Below, in pieces: positions 15,871 to 25,435 of a stretch of 64,000 bases of DNA. Every line of letters starts with the position of its first letter. Within the stretch, counting starts at the first letter, position 1. The notes beneath the pieces are model-generated. The model saw nothing but the letters and a program-made list of their open reading frames with translations. It was not told the origin of the DNA and made no database searches. The position numbers and the translations under genes were made by a program. The DNA is from an uncultured Prolixibacteraceae bacterium (GTDB lineage: Bacteria > Bacteroidota > Bacteroidia > Bacteroidales > Prolixibacteraceae). Where the stretch lies: NCBI GenBank assembly GCA_937915865.1, contig CALGIG010000010.1, positions 1 to 64,000 on the forward strand, read 5' to 3'.

Positions 15871-17019
15871 TTATTTTGCATTTTCGAGTACTGTTCCAAT
15901 CATTTCTTTCGTATAAAGCGCCTCGGCTCCCCACATTTTTGCCACTCCTGATAGCTTTTCAACCAACATCGGAATATCTTCTTCCGGAATGTTACCTTCT
16001 TTTAAAGTTACAGGCGTACCAATTTCCTGATACCATTGTTTCAATGCTTCAATACCGGCATCGGCGCCTTCAACATTAAACATGTTTTTGGCGAATTGTT
16101 CGAAGCGTTCGGGCAGATTGTTCTTTTGCCATTTCATCCATGCAGGCATCAGGATAGAAAGACCTGCTCCGTGTGCGATATTGTATTCGGCTGACAAGGT
16201 ATGTTCAAGGAAGTGCGTATCGTACCGGTTGTTTTCGATACCACAGAACGTTGTGAAATTCAAGGCTTGTGTGGCGGCCCAGGCAAACTCTCCGCGGGCT
16301 TCGTAGTTGGCTGGATCGGCCAATAAAATTTCGGTGGTACGGATCACTGTCTTCAGGATATTTTCGACATAGCCGGCCATGTAGGCAGGTAAATAGGTTG
16401 CAGATAAATACATATCAAGGCTGTGTGCAAAAATATCGGCAGCTGAATAAACCAGGTATTCGTTGGTTACTGTTGCCTGAAGCTCGGGATTGATTACCGA
16501 AACGGTGGGGTAGGTTGCTGCACCAGCCAAACTAAATTTTTCTTTGGTTTCTTCACGCGTCACAACGGCAAAGTTGTTCATTTCGCTTCCGGTTGCAGCA
16601 AGCGTCATAATATCGAAAATTTTCAGGGCTTTGTTCGGAACTGCTTTGTAAGTAAAAAAATCCCAGGCATCACCTTCATATACAGCTCCTGCAGCAATTG
16701 CTTTTGCCGAGTCGAGAACCGATCCGCCACCAACAGCTAAAACGGCATCAATTTTTGTTGCCTTTGCCAGTTCAATACCTTCGTAAACTTTGCTCATAAC
16801 CGGATTGCTTTGTACTCCGCCCAAAGCCTCATAACTCATTTTATTATCCGACAGTGACTTGGTAACCACATCAAACAAGCCGCTCTTTTTGATGCGTTCC
16901 GAACCGTAAACAATCAGTACTTTTTTTACACCATATTCCGACATGTATTGTCCGATGTTTTTTTCTTTTCCTTTCCCGAATTCGATACGGGTAGGGTTGC
17001 AATAAGTGAAATTCTTCAT
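15871..17019 (-). CDS. Iron-containing alcohol dehydrogenase, YqhD/BdhA type
   Basis: This 382-aa protein is of the type III metal-dependent alcohol dehydrogenase family and would reduce aldehydes or oxidise alcohols with NAD(P)H. The cofactor motif is GGGSVLDSAKA (97-107). Metal ligands fit D195, H199 (ADIFAHSLD), H269 and H283 (THFLEHTLSAEYNIAHG), with the same spacing as in YqhD. ATGSEMN (142-148) is also typical. YqhD-like enzymes commonly detoxify reactive aldehydes and are controlled by an adjacent AraC-type gene, which matches the divergent regulator here. It heads a two-gene unit with the acetyltransferase. Confidence 0.9.
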   Translation of the reverse strand: MKNFTYCNPTRIEFGKGKEKNIGQYMSEYGVKKVLIVYGSERIKKSGLFDVVTKSLSDNKMSYEALGGVQSNPVMSKVYEGIELAKATKIDAVLAVGGGSVLDSAKAIAAGAVYEGDAWDFFTYKAVPNKALKIFDIMTLAATGSEMNNFAVVTREETKEKFSLAGAATYPTVSVINPELQATVTNEYLVYSAADIFAHSLDMYLSATYLPAYMAGYVENILKTVIRTTEILLADPANYEARGEFAWAATQALNFTTFCGIENNRYDTHFLEHTLSAEYNIAHGAGLSILMPAWMKWQKNNLPERFEQFAKNMFNVEGADAGIEALKQWYQEIGTPVTLKEGNIPEEDIPMLVEKLSGVAKMWGAEALYTKEMIGTVLENAK

Positions 17020-17090
17020 TGTCTCAATTTTTCTGTTTTAATTTTTAATAAATCAACACTGCAAATTTCTATTGAAAAATTGTGATGGAA

Positions 17091-17126
17091 TTACCCAAAT
17101 TACAGAGATACTTACCCGATTTACTG
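17091..17126. promoter_or_regulatory. Two direct repeats 21 bp apart, candidate AraC-family operator
   Basis: TTACCCAAATTACAG (17091-17105) and TTACCCGATTTACTG (17112-17126) match at 12 of 15 positions. Their start-to-start distance is 21 bp, two helical turns, as is typical for AraC-family sites. They lie between the divergent dehydrogenase and AraC genes. Confidence 0.6.
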
Positions 17127-17165
17127 ATTCTGATTTTACCAGGATTATTTTATAAACTAGTTCTT

Positions 17166-17173
17166 TACCTTTG
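17166..17173 (+). promoter_or_regulatory. Candidate Bacteroidota -7 element TACCTTTG
   Basis: This is an exact match to the TAnnTTTG consensus, 27 bp before the AraC-type start codon. No clear -33 TTTG box is seen at the ideal distance, so the call is tentative. Confidence 0.4.
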
Positions 17174-17199
17174 GTGTGTAATTATAAAATACGAACACC

Positions 17200-18123
17200 A
17201 TGGACGGCATAACCAGAATTAATACAGTAACAGAGTATAATAATATTGTTGGGCAGGAAACTCTGCATCCATTGGTAAGTATCATTGATTTTGAGAAAGC
17301 CCAGCCATTTTATTATTTCAGGATGCAACTCAGTATGTATGCCATTTTTCTGAAAGATTTGAAATGTGGCGACATGGTTTATGGGTGTAGTAATTACGAT
17401 TACGAGGAAGGAACTTTGATTTTTGTAGCTCCTAACCAGGTTTATGGATTTGAAGATAAAACTCAAAAGCGGCAGGGAAAAGGTAAAGCGTTGTTGTTTC
17501 ATCCTGATTTAATTCAAGGGACAGCATTGGGACGAAATATAAAGGAATATAGTTTTTTTTCATACGAAGTAAACGAAGCGCTTCACCTGTCGACACGTGA
17601 AAGGGCAATAATTGAAGATTGCTTTGAGAAAATTGGTTACGAATTGGAACATGCTATTGATGCGCATAGTAAAACACTGATCGTGTCGTATATTGAATTA
17701 TTTCTGAATTATAGCAAGCGCTTTTATGAGCGTCAGTTTATTACCCGAAGCTATGTAAATAAGGATGTTCTTTCACGATTTGAAAAGGTGCTGAACGATT
17801 ATTTTTCTTCGGATAAGCCTTCCGAGATTGGACTTCCATCAGTGAGTTACTGTGCCGAAAAATTATTTTTATCACCAAATTATCTGGGCGATTTGCTTAA
17901 AAAGGAAACCGGAAAATCGGCACAGGAACACATTCATCTAAAACTTATTGAGGTTGCCAGGGAAAAGATATTCGATCCCGGTAAATCAATCAGCGAAATA
18001 GCGTATGAGCTTGGGTTTAAGTATCCCCAACATTTTACCCGTATGTTTAAGAAAGAACTGGGAGTTTCTCCTGTTGAGTTTAGGACAATGAATTGGTATA
18101 AAAAAACAACGATAAATAGTTAA
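17200..18123 (+). CDS. AraC-family transcriptional regulator
   Basis: This 307-aa protein has an N-terminal cupin-like sensing region (about 20-180) and a C-terminal AraC/XylS double helix-turn-helix domain (about 205-302). The second helix-turn-helix reads ISEIAYELGFKYPQHFTRMFKKELGVSPVEFR, very close to the family signature; the first covers CAEKLFLSPNYLGDLLKKETGKS. It is transcribed divergently from the YqhD-type dehydrogenase gene with 180 bp between them, containing the 21-bp-spaced direct repeats. The likely role is control of the dehydrogenase/acetyltransferase pair in response to an aldehyde or other small molecule; the ligand is unknown. Confidence 0.9.
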   Translation: MDGITRINTVTEYNNIVGQETLHPLVSIIDFEKAQPFYYFRMQLSMYAIFLKDLKCGDMVYGCSNYDYEEGTLIFVAPNQVYGFEDKTQKRQGKGKALLFHPDLIQGTALGRNIKEYSFFSYEVNEALHLSTRERAIIEDCFEKIGYELEHAIDAHSKTLIVSYIELFLNYSKRFYERQFITRSYVNKDVLSRFEKVLNDYFSSDKPSEIGLPSVSYCAEKLFLSPNYLGDLLKKETGKSAQEHIHLKLIEVAREKIFDPGKSISEIAYELGFKYPQHFTRMFKKELGVSPVEFRTMNWYKKTTINS

Positions 18124-18212
18124 ATCGTTGAAATAGAATGTATTTTTATTATTCTTCATATTGTTTGGTCATCTGCTGGTGCGAATTTTAAATTTCAATA
18201 TGGATGGGATGT

Positions 18213-18248
18213 AAAAAAGTACCCCTGAATACCAGAAGTACCCAGGGG
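18213..18248 (-). terminator. Intrinsic terminator of the minus-strand SusC/SusD unit
   Basis: On the minus strand CCCCTG (18248-18243) pairs with CAGGGG (18227-18222), and a T-run follows at 18219-18214. It lies 30 bp after the SusD stop codon and between convergent genes. Confidence 0.65.
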
Positions 18249-18277
18249 CCATGAAAAGAAAATGAGGAGGATCGATG

Positions 18278-19768
18278 CTATTTAATTATCCACATTTCAG
18301 AGTTTATATCGTCGGTTTCCGAACCAAACTGGCTTGTTAGAGCAGCGTTGTAGTTTTTGGTGTTGGTTGTTCTTTCTGAACTTGGATATTGCCAGCGTTT
18401 GGCAATTCGTCCGCTATTTGCTGTTCCAGGTCCGGTAAGGAAAGTTGGCACACCGGTGCGGCGGTAGTTGTTATAGGCTTCCCAACCGGAGTTTTGGAAG
18501 AATGCCAGATATTTTTGGGTCAAAATCTGAGTCAGAGCGGTGGAGGCAATATTGCTTAGTTTCACGCTGTTTTGGGCGTAGTATGCTGTCCATTTGGTTT
18601 CAACATCGGTTACACCATGGAATGTCCATGAAGCCTTGATACCCTTTGTATAATAGTCTTCTGCGTTTCCGGCAATCCAACCGCGGTTGATGGCTTCAGC
18701 AATATTGAAGCAAACTTCGGAATAGCCAATCTGTATGCAGGATTCGCCGGTATACGAACTATAATATTTGCTTTTGCTGATAGGCGAATACTCTCCTTTT
18801 AACATTTTAGTCGACATATCGTCCAAACTTTCGCCGGAGCTGGCGCCCACATAAGCATCGTAATCAGCCGCAGTCAAACCTTCTTTCAGTTTGGCAGGGG
18901 CAGGGTCGGCAACGATAAATGTTCGCGGATCTTTAAGCGAGACTAAAGTATTCAGATAGGTAGCCGACATGTTGTTACGGGTAGCTGTTTGTCCATAGTT
19001 ATCCTGATTCAGCGGGTATTTATCGGTGGAGGCGTTAAAGGTGAATTTCAGGTTATCGTCGAGCGAACCGATCAGCGGATACTTGGTCGGGTTGTTAAAA
19101 ATGGCGGCAAACTGGCTCTTGATATTCAAATCAGTGTCGCTTTCTTTCTTGCTCAGCGAAATCAATACGCGAAGTTTATAGCTGTTCACCACTTTTTGCC
19201 ACGATTTCAGGTTATTGTTGAGCATAAAATCGCCGGTCAACGACTGGTCGTTTTTGTCGATCAAAGCCTGCAAATCGGTATTCGCCTCGTCGAGCCAGGT
19301 TAGCGCTTGTTTGAAAACAGCTTTCTGTGTATCGTATTTTGGCATTGTGTTTTCGAGTTTTTGCAAGGCGTCGGTCATTGGCACATCGCCCAGTTTCATA
19401 CTCATATCCACAAAGAAATAGGTTTTGAAAAACTTACCGATAGCCGAATACGGGTTGTTAGTTGCCAAACCAACACGAGTGGCTTCAGAAACCATTTGTT
19501 CAACATTTTTTAACTGGGTATAATTGAAACTGGTTGTTGTCCAGTCGTATTCCTGATCATCGTAATAGGCATAGTTACTGCACCAGAATTGGTTCCAGCG
19601 TTGAACATCATCCCATGGAGAATAATAAATAGCATAAAGTACATTTGTAAATATTAGCGATGGAGGAACTTCTCCCGGATTGTTTGGGTCTTTCTCCAAA
19701 TCTTCAAATTTTTGGCATGATGATAAAGCAATGGCGAATATCATCAACAATATGGTAATCTTTCTCAT
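18278..19768 (-). CDS. SusD/RagB-family outer-membrane lipoprotein (SusD-like_2 type)
   Basis: This 496-aa protein is a surface glycan- or nutrient-binding lipoprotein. The lipobox is ALSSC at about residues 14-18. The early segments EDLEKDPNNPGEVPPSLIFTN and DDVQRWNQFWCSNYAYYDD are typical of the SusD-like_2 branch. The helical TPR scaffold runs through the middle, and the C-terminal region has QILTQKYLAFFQNSGWEAYNNYRRTGVP, the classical SusD tail motif. It forms an operon with SusC upstream (27 bp gap). Members of this branch bind varied nutrients and not only polysaccharides. No glycoside hydrolase is in this unit, so the substrate is open. Confidence 0.9.
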   Translation of the reverse strand: MRKITILLMIFAIALSSCQKFEDLEKDPNNPGEVPPSLIFTNVLYAIYYSPWDDVQRWNQFWCSNYAYYDDQEYDWTTTSFNYTQLKNVEQMVSEATRVGLATNNPYSAIGKFFKTYFFVDMSMKLGDVPMTDALQKLENTMPKYDTQKAVFKQALTWLDEANTDLQALIDKNDQSLTGDFMLNNNLKSWQKVVNSYKLRVLISLSKKESDTDLNIKSQFAAIFNNPTKYPLIGSLDDNLKFTFNASTDKYPLNQDNYGQTATRNNMSATYLNTLVSLKDPRTFIVADPAPAKLKEGLTAADYDAYVGASSGESLDDMSTKMLKGEYSPISKSKYYSSYTGESCIQIGYSEVCFNIAEAINRGWIAGNAEDYYTKGIKASWTFHGVTDVETKWTAYYAQNSVKLSNIASTALTQILTQKYLAFFQNSGWEAYNNYRRTGVPTFLTGPGTANSGRIAKRWQYPSSERTTNTKNYNAALTSQFGSETDDINSEMWIIK

Positions 19769-19795
19769 TGTGATTCTGTTGTAAATTTTTATTCA

Positions 19796-22700
19796 TTAGA
19801 AATTAAAGTTCAGGTTAAACCCGTACCGACGCGAAGTTGGTGTTTGCAAACCAGAGTAACTGTCGGTTCCTGCATATTGCTCAATATCGATATCCGAACG
19901 TTGAGCAAAGTACAATAGATTACGACCTACCAACGAAATACTTGCATGCTTTATGAAAGTCTTTTTCAGGTACAACTGTGGTACATTGTAGGTGAGCACT
20001 ACTTCGCGCAGTTTTACGAATGTGCGGTCGATACGGTCGGCAACATCGGTTCCGTAGTAGCGGCTGATATAATCCTGAAGGTAGGTAGCTGTTGTGTTCT
20101 GAGTGTACTGCAACTGGTTGTAGTTGGTCACTTTCCCGTCTGAATCATAAGCAATAGCAGTTCCATTGCTAACCACAACACCCGAGCCAACATACGATTT
20201 AATGCCTTTTATGTCGTTCAGGCGTGCTGCTCCCATTGCACCTTTCACTGTATTGATGTGGCGGCCTCCCTGGTAAGTTTTCTTCTCCACGTAATCGAGG
20301 ATTTTACCACCAAAACGGCCATCGAACTGAAATTTCAGGCTGAAATTTTTATAAGTAAGCGTGTTGTTGATAGCACCTGCCCAGTCGGGATTGGCATAAC
20401 CCAAAAATTGAGGTACTGAATTGCGTATTGGGCGCCCACTGGCATCGTTGATAATTTGGCCATTCTGTGTGTAAACAAAGTCGGTTCCATACATTTTATC
20501 AACTCGGTCGCCCACTTTGTAATAAATGTTGAGGTTCTCAACTCCTGGATAAAATTCTTTATAGTATTGTTGTGTAGTTGAGTAGTTGGCACTAATTTCC
20601 CAGCTAAACCCGTTGCGATTTTTTACCGGAGTTCCTGAAACATTGATTTCGACACCTTTTCTCTGGATTTTGATGCCGTTGACTAATGCCGAAGAATATC
20701 CGGTTCCTTCAGAAATAGGCAGTGAGAAAATTCCAGGGCCGTCAATACTCGAAAAATAAGTAAAATCGAAGTTCAACCGGTTCTTAAGTATCGATATGTC
20801 AGTTCCAACTTCCCAAGCCGTACTGGAGCTCGGCTTCAAATCGGGATTCGAGATGGTATTGGTGTATGAAGCTGATGGTTTGCTCTGTATAAGGCTGATT
20901 GAGTATGAAGCTGAGTTTTGGAATGAAGGGCCATCGTAAGGCGAATAGTAGTTGCTTCCGTAACCCGGGACCCACAACTGGCCAATGGTGCTTTTGGTTA
21001 ATGCACCGCCTACTTTGGCATACGAACCACGCAATTTTAACGAATTAAAGGTTGGAACGGCCATTAGTTTAGCCAATTCGATACTGGTAGAAACCGACGG
21101 ATAGAAATAAGTATTGTGGTTGGTTGGCAATGTCGAGTTTTTATCAACACGTCCGGTCAGCGATAACGTAAAGAATTCGTTGTACGTCATATCAGCAGTT
21201 GCATAACCACTTAACACCTGCATAGGTGCATAATAATTTCTGGATATAACCGGGTTTTTCGAGTTTGCAAGGTTGTACCATCCAGGAACGTTCATGTAGT
21301 CGGTGGTAGCGTAACTACTCCTGAATGTGTAGCTACGGATATTTCCACCAAGGGTAGCGTGCAAGTTCAGCTTCGGAACTACATATTTATCGTATGATAA
21401 AAGAATGTCGGTATTGTTCTCGAACAGGTTCCGTTTGTCTTCGCGGTAGTCACCTTCGCCAGCCTCGCGTCCATACGGATGGGCTGAAAAAGGAAGTTTT
21501 TCGGAGCGGAACAAATCGTAGGTGGTAATTGCAGTACGGGCCTGCAAACTCAGGTTATCGTTGAATTTGTAGTTGATGGAAGCATTGGCAACAATGTCGT
21601 TTTTATAATGTCCCCTGAGCCATTCGTATGACATAAACCAGGGATTGTGATAACGTTGGTATTCTGCAAAAATAGACTGAACGCCTTCTTTTCCGGGCTG
21701 CCAGTAATTGCGCATGGCATCAATATCCCAGTCGGCCCCGCCCCAGCAGATAATGTTGTATATGACACTGTTTGGACCATAGTTCACATCCGGAATATTA
21801 GGTGTGTATTGCCTGCTGAAAGCCATACTAGCATTTACCGAGAGTTTCTTTGTGATTTTATAACCACCATTCAGACTGAAATTGGTGATATTCAGTTTTG
21901 TATTTGGTACAATACCGTTTTGGTAACTGTGCGATGCAGAAAAACGGAGGTCGTATTTTTCGCCACTGGCCGACAGTGAAATACTATTGTTCGATAAAAG
22001 TCCTGCTTCGAGAAAACGCGTCAGGTTATCTTTACCACGGGCGATCCATGGAGTTGGTTTGATGTTGCCGGCATAAGTCGATCCGTTGGCAAAAGTAGTT
22101 GTGTAGCTGGTGCCGGGAGTAACTTCGCCATCGTATTGCGGAATAAGCTGCCCATCGAAACGCGGTCCCCAAATATCGTAGTCGGCATCGTTTAAACCGC
22201 CACCTTTGCCATCAGCAAAAGCATACACGCCGTGGTCGCCGGGGCCATATTCATCCTGAACTTTAGGAATGGCAAGGAAGCCTTTTTCAACCATTGTGCT
22301 GGAGTTAACTTCAACCGAAAAACCGCGTTTGTCCGGTGTCCCGCGTTTGGTTGTGATCTGAATAGCACCGAACTGGCCGCGCGATCCGTACAAAGCTGCA
22401 GCAGTAGGGCCTTTCAGCACAGTATAACTTTCAATATCATCCGGGTTAATATTCCAGGTGTCGGTTTGGATAGGAACACCGTCGACCACATACAGAGGGG
22501 TGTAGCCGCGAAGTTTAACCACCGGGGCGCCCAAAATCTCGGACGAGCTACCAATAGTCAGCCCGGCAATTTTACCTGCTAACGAGTTGATTGCATTGGG
22601 TTCGCGGGCTTTTACCAATTCGTTCCCTTTTACATCCTGTACAGAAAAACCAATGGTACTTTTTTGTTTTTCGATACCCAAAGCTGTTACAACTACTTCT

Positions 22701-23008
22701 TTAATCTCTTGTTTCGCTTCAGATAAGATGATATGAATAATTTTTTGGTCTCCAACAGGAACTTCGATTGTTTCAAAACCTATGTAAGACGCAATGAGAA
22801 CATCTTTTGAATTGGCTTTAATCGTAAAATGTCCGTCAACATCGGTCAAGGTGCCATTCGTAGTTCCTTTAACCAAAATAGTTGCACTGGGAAGGCTTTC
22901 TCCACTCCCTGTTTTTACCGTTCCTTCTATGGTAATCTTTTGTGCAAAGGCCATAGTTCCGGCAAAAAGAAATGTGATGAACAGAAATAGAATTTTTTGC
23001 ATTTTCAA
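19796..23008 (-). CDS. SusC/RagA-family TonB-dependent outer-membrane transporter
   Basis: This 1070-aa protein has a signal peptide ending MAFAQ (1-23). Residues about 25-110 are a carboxypeptidase-regulatory-like domain (IEGTVKTGSGESLPSATILV). The TonB-box region EIKEVVVTALGI is at about 102-113. The plug domain contains LAGKIAGLTIG, LRGYTPLYVVDGVPI and GPTAAALYGSRGQFGAIQITTKRG. The rest is a 22-strand barrel ending with aromatic YGFNLNFNF. It imports a ligand captured by the SusD partner 27 bp downstream. There is no adjacent sigma/anti-sigma pair, and the N-terminus lacks an STN domain, so regulation differs from that of the second SusC at 45616. Confidence 0.93.
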   Translation of the reverse strand: MKMQKILFLFITFLFAGTMAFAQKITIEGTVKTGSGESLPSATILVKGTTNGTLTDVDGHFTIKANSKDVLIASYIGFETIEVPVGDQKIIHIILSEAKQEIKEVVVTALGIEKQKSTIGFSVQDVKGNELVKAREPNAINSLAGKIAGLTIGSSSEILGAPVVKLRGYTPLYVVDGVPIQTDTWNINPDDIESYTVLKGPTAAALYGSRGQFGAIQITTKRGTPDKRGFSVEVNSSTMVEKGFLAIPKVQDEYGPGDHGVYAFADGKGGGLNDADYDIWGPRFDGQLIPQYDGEVTPGTSYTTTFANGSTYAGNIKPTPWIARGKDNLTRFLEAGLLSNNSISLSASGEKYDLRFSASHSYQNGIVPNTKLNITNFSLNGGYKITKKLSVNASMAFSRQYTPNIPDVNYGPNSVIYNIICWGGADWDIDAMRNYWQPGKEGVQSIFAEYQRYHNPWFMSYEWLRGHYKNDIVANASINYKFNDNLSLQARTAITTYDLFRSEKLPFSAHPYGREAGEGDYREDKRNLFENNTDILLSYDKYVVPKLNLHATLGGNIRSYTFRSSYATTDYMNVPGWYNLANSKNPVISRNYYAPMQVLSGYATADMTYNEFFTLSLTGRVDKNSTLPTNHNTYFYPSVSTSIELAKLMAVPTFNSLKLRGSYAKVGGALTKSTIGQLWVPGYGSNYYSPYDGPSFQNSASYSISLIQSKPSASYTNTISNPDLKPSSSTAWEVGTDISILKNRLNFDFTYFSSIDGPGIFSLPISEGTGYSSALVNGIKIQRKGVEINVSGTPVKNRNGFSWEISANYSTTQQYYKEFYPGVENLNIYYKVGDRVDKMYGTDFVYTQNGQIINDASGRPIRNSVPQFLGYANPDWAGAINNTLTYKNFSLKFQFDGRFGGKILDYVEKKTYQGGRHINTVKGAMGAARLNDIKGIKSYVGSGVVVSNGTAIAYDSDGKVTNYNQLQYTQNTTATYLQDYISRYYGTDVADRIDRTFVKLREVVLTYNVPQLYLKKTFIKHASISLVGRNLLYFAQRSDIDIEQYAGTDSYSGLQTPTSRRYGFNLNFNF

Positions 23009-23117
23009 TTGATTAGGATTAATACTCAGATATTTTTGGGCATAGCAATAGCCATTAGCGGTTTTTTATACCACAAATTGACTATTGCAGAAAAAAGAAA
23101 ATCAGTATGAATTCAGG

Positions 23118-23657
23118 TCAGAATAAAAGTTTTACCCTGTTTACGAATAAATTGGTAAGCGCATTCAGATCGGTTGTTTCGCTAATGGCTTTTTCGAATC
23201 CTGCGGTGTCAGCTGTTAAAATATTCCTGGCAACATCCAACACTTTGTCAAATTTACTTTGAGCGGTTTCAATAGATATTTCGCCTTTTTTAACAGCTTT
23301 TTTAAGATGTTTTTCTATCTTTTTAACAGCTTCATAAATAACAGGTTTCCGAATAACTGTTCTGGTTTGAGGATTTCCGGGTACAATCGGAACCTGGTAT
23401 GTATATTTTGACTCGAATAAATACAACTTAGTGGCAATAGTTTCTCCAAGATAATATTCTTCAATCATTTCCTTTGAAATCGCATTCAGTTCTTCGTTGT
23501 TGGTTGTTGCTCTGAACTCAAAAACTTGTAATGGGACTGATACTACTTTTGATGTTTTTGTGCTACCAGGTTTCTCATCAATATTAGGCCTGTTAGCGAA
23601 TGTTTTACCAGAAAAAAGGAAAATGAAAGCATAAATAAAGAGAAAGTTTGTTTTCAT
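23118..23657 (-). CDS. Secreted protein of unknown function
   Basis: This 179-aa protein has an N-terminal signal sequence (MKTNFLFIYAFIFLFSGKTFA). The mature part is predicted to be mostly helical and Lys/Glu-rich. Visible segments are FEFRATTNNEELNAISKEMIEEYY, then YTYQVPIVPGNPQTRTVIRKP, then KKIEKHLKKAVKKGEIS and a C-terminal helix DLNALTNLFVNRVKLLF. No family is recognised. It is on the same strand as, and 109 bp upstream of, the SusC gene, and downstream of the PHP gene. This suggests it belongs to that unit, but no function can be assigned. Confidence 0.65.
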   Translation of the reverse strand: MKTNFLFIYAFIFLFSGKTFANRPNIDEKPGSTKTSKVVSVPLQVFEFRATTNNEELNAISKEMIEEYYLGETIATKLYLFESKYTYQVPIVPGNPQTRTVIRKPVIYEAVKKIEKHLKKAVKKGEISIETAQSKFDKVLDVARNILTADTAGFEKAISETTDLNALTNLFVNRVKLLF

Positions 23658-23925
23658 AGATCAATTGTTTTGGAAGGTGAATACGTGATTTATTTAGTTA
23701 CACCTTATGTACGTATTATTTTCACATTTTTATCCACGGTCAAAGTTCTTCAAGAATTATTGAAATATGATTATTATCGTATTAATCTTCGATTAATAAA
23801 CTATGTATCAAATTACTAATAACCTGAAGTTGCATTTGCCAGTACTCACCCCCGCTTCATAAATGAAGTAAGGGGTGAGCCTAATAGCAAAAACACTTTT
23901 AGATAACCAATAACTACTCTACATG

Positions 23926-25014
23926 TTAGGGCATCGATACATGCAGTACCGATTTTGACCCTGTATATAAGTTTTGAATTGTTAATTCCTGATAGTCAGC
24001 TAAATTCATTGGTTGAATGATTGTAGCTTCTGCAGGAACTGTAATAATTTCACCTTTCATATTTTCAACAATATAGGGAATAGATGAAATATTAGTTACT
24101 TCATAATATTCCAGATTATTCTTATCAGTTTTACCCGTTGGTTTTGCTGAAACTGATGCTTTAAAAATAGCTTCAAGGAGTTCTTTTTTACCTGCTAATT
24201 TATTATCGAAATAGGCGAGCGTACGGTTTTCGAACATGGCTTCTTTAATGGCTTGAATGCTTTTCCCTTTAGTAAAAACAAGTGTCATTGGACGATGGGC
24301 TCTTTCAATATCATAGAAATAGCCTGAAACATTATGAATATCAGAATTTGCAATTACGGCTATTTTACGATTTAGGCACCAATCCAATACTATTGGATAA
24401 TATTCCTGCTCGTTAAAAACTTCGATTCCATTAATCAATCCTTTTTTGAATAATTCTTCGTGCATTGGCATCCACTGGCAGGTATCAGGTTGCTGGGCTT
24501 TCCATCCCGGATGATTCCAGAAAATAAAAGCACCTTGTTTCTTTGCAGCCATTAGTGCATCCACCGGATTAGGAGTGTCCACCGGATTTACATCATTCAG
24601 AAATATAGCATTTAGATGTCCGGGAGGCATGGCCCGGGTAATTTCTCCCGCACGTATCAGCAGTATATTTTTTTTGTTGGCTTCATCAATAGCCACATCA
24701 TACGAAGCATTGTGATCGCCTGTCACATATTTTTTTGATGGCTGGTTTTCGATATGATCTGTAATTGCAATAGCATCCAGTCCTTCGGCCCAAGCTTCGT
24801 CAACCCGAACTGTTGGCCAAACAACACCGTCGGAAAAAATTGTATGGATATGGAAGTCACATTTCAAGGTTAGATAACCATCAATGTTCGGTACTTTGAT
24901 TTCTTTTCTTGCAAATGTTTTTTGCATGTGTGGAAATTGAACATTATTCAGGTTCTGAGCCAGACAAATCGTTTCGATAAAAATGAAAAATAAGAACAAT
25001 AGTTTTGACTTCAT
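23926..25014 (-). CDS. Secreted PHP-domain phosphoesterase (Sb-PDE-like)
   Basis: This 362-aa protein has a signal peptide ending CLAQ (about 1-19). The PHP metal-binding motifs are all visible: DFHIHTIFSDG (about 53-63), ITDHIE (about 82-87), RAGEITRAMPPGHLNA, WNHPGW and ANSDIHN. A small beta-rich C-terminal region follows from about 300. PHP enzymes use a tri-metal site to hydrolyse phosphoesters. The secreted Bacteroidota type resembles the group named Sb-PDE phosphodiesterase. It heads the minus-strand set with the unknown secreted protein and SusC/SusD, so the imported ligand may be a phosphorylated or phosphodiester-containing nutrient. That link is inference. Confidence 0.8.
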   Translation of the reverse strand: MKSKLLFLFFIFIETICLAQNLNNVQFPHMQKTFARKEIKVPNIDGYLTLKCDFHIHTIFSDGVVWPTVRVDEAWAEGLDAIAITDHIENQPSKKYVTGDHNASYDVAIDEANKKNILLIRAGEITRAMPPGHLNAIFLNDVNPVDTPNPVDALMAAKKQGAFIFWNHPGWKAQQPDTCQWMPMHEELFKKGLINGIEVFNEQEYYPIVLDWCLNRKIAVIANSDIHNVSGYFYDIERAHRPMTLVFTKGKSIQAIKEAMFENRTLAYFDNKLAGKKELLEAIFKASVSAKPTGKTDKNNLEYYEVTNISSIPYIVENMKGEIITVPAEATIIQPMNLADYQELTIQNLYTGSKSVLHVSMP

Positions 25015-25435
25015 AGGTTTTATTTTACAGGTTGCTTATATGGTTTTTATTTATTTGGTTGAAATACAAATCGTTGTGTTGTTAAGTGTCGAAACTTGAA
25101 ATTTTTATGCCAGATTGTATATTTTGGTTTTGTACCTTTATTGACTATGCTGTTTAAATCGGCTCAAACATAAAGCAGCCAGGTTAGCTAAATGTTATCT
25201 AATTTATTTTTAAGGTTATTAAACAACTAATCTATTATTACAGAAATTTCACTTTCGTTAATCTGATTAAAGCAGTATTAATTTTCAGGGATTACTTTTT
25301 TTTGATTGTTCTGAATCTGAGTTTATCAGTTCTGTTCAGATGTTCGGTTATTTTATACTTCCAAAAATCCCCATATATAGGGATTTCAAAGTCTTTTTCT
25401 CTCCTCCATTTTTGTGCCGTATTAAAAATTAAACT
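25015..25435. other. Divergent intergenic region between the PHP and siderophore-receptor genes
   Basis: This is 421 bp of AT-rich sequence with no supported gene. It must hold promoters for both flanking genes. A 7-bp inverted repeat, AAATCCC (25365-25371) with GGGATTT (25380-25386), lies about 50 bp before the receptor start and could be an operator or a leader hairpin. I could not identify clear -33/-7 pairs. Confidence 0.4.
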
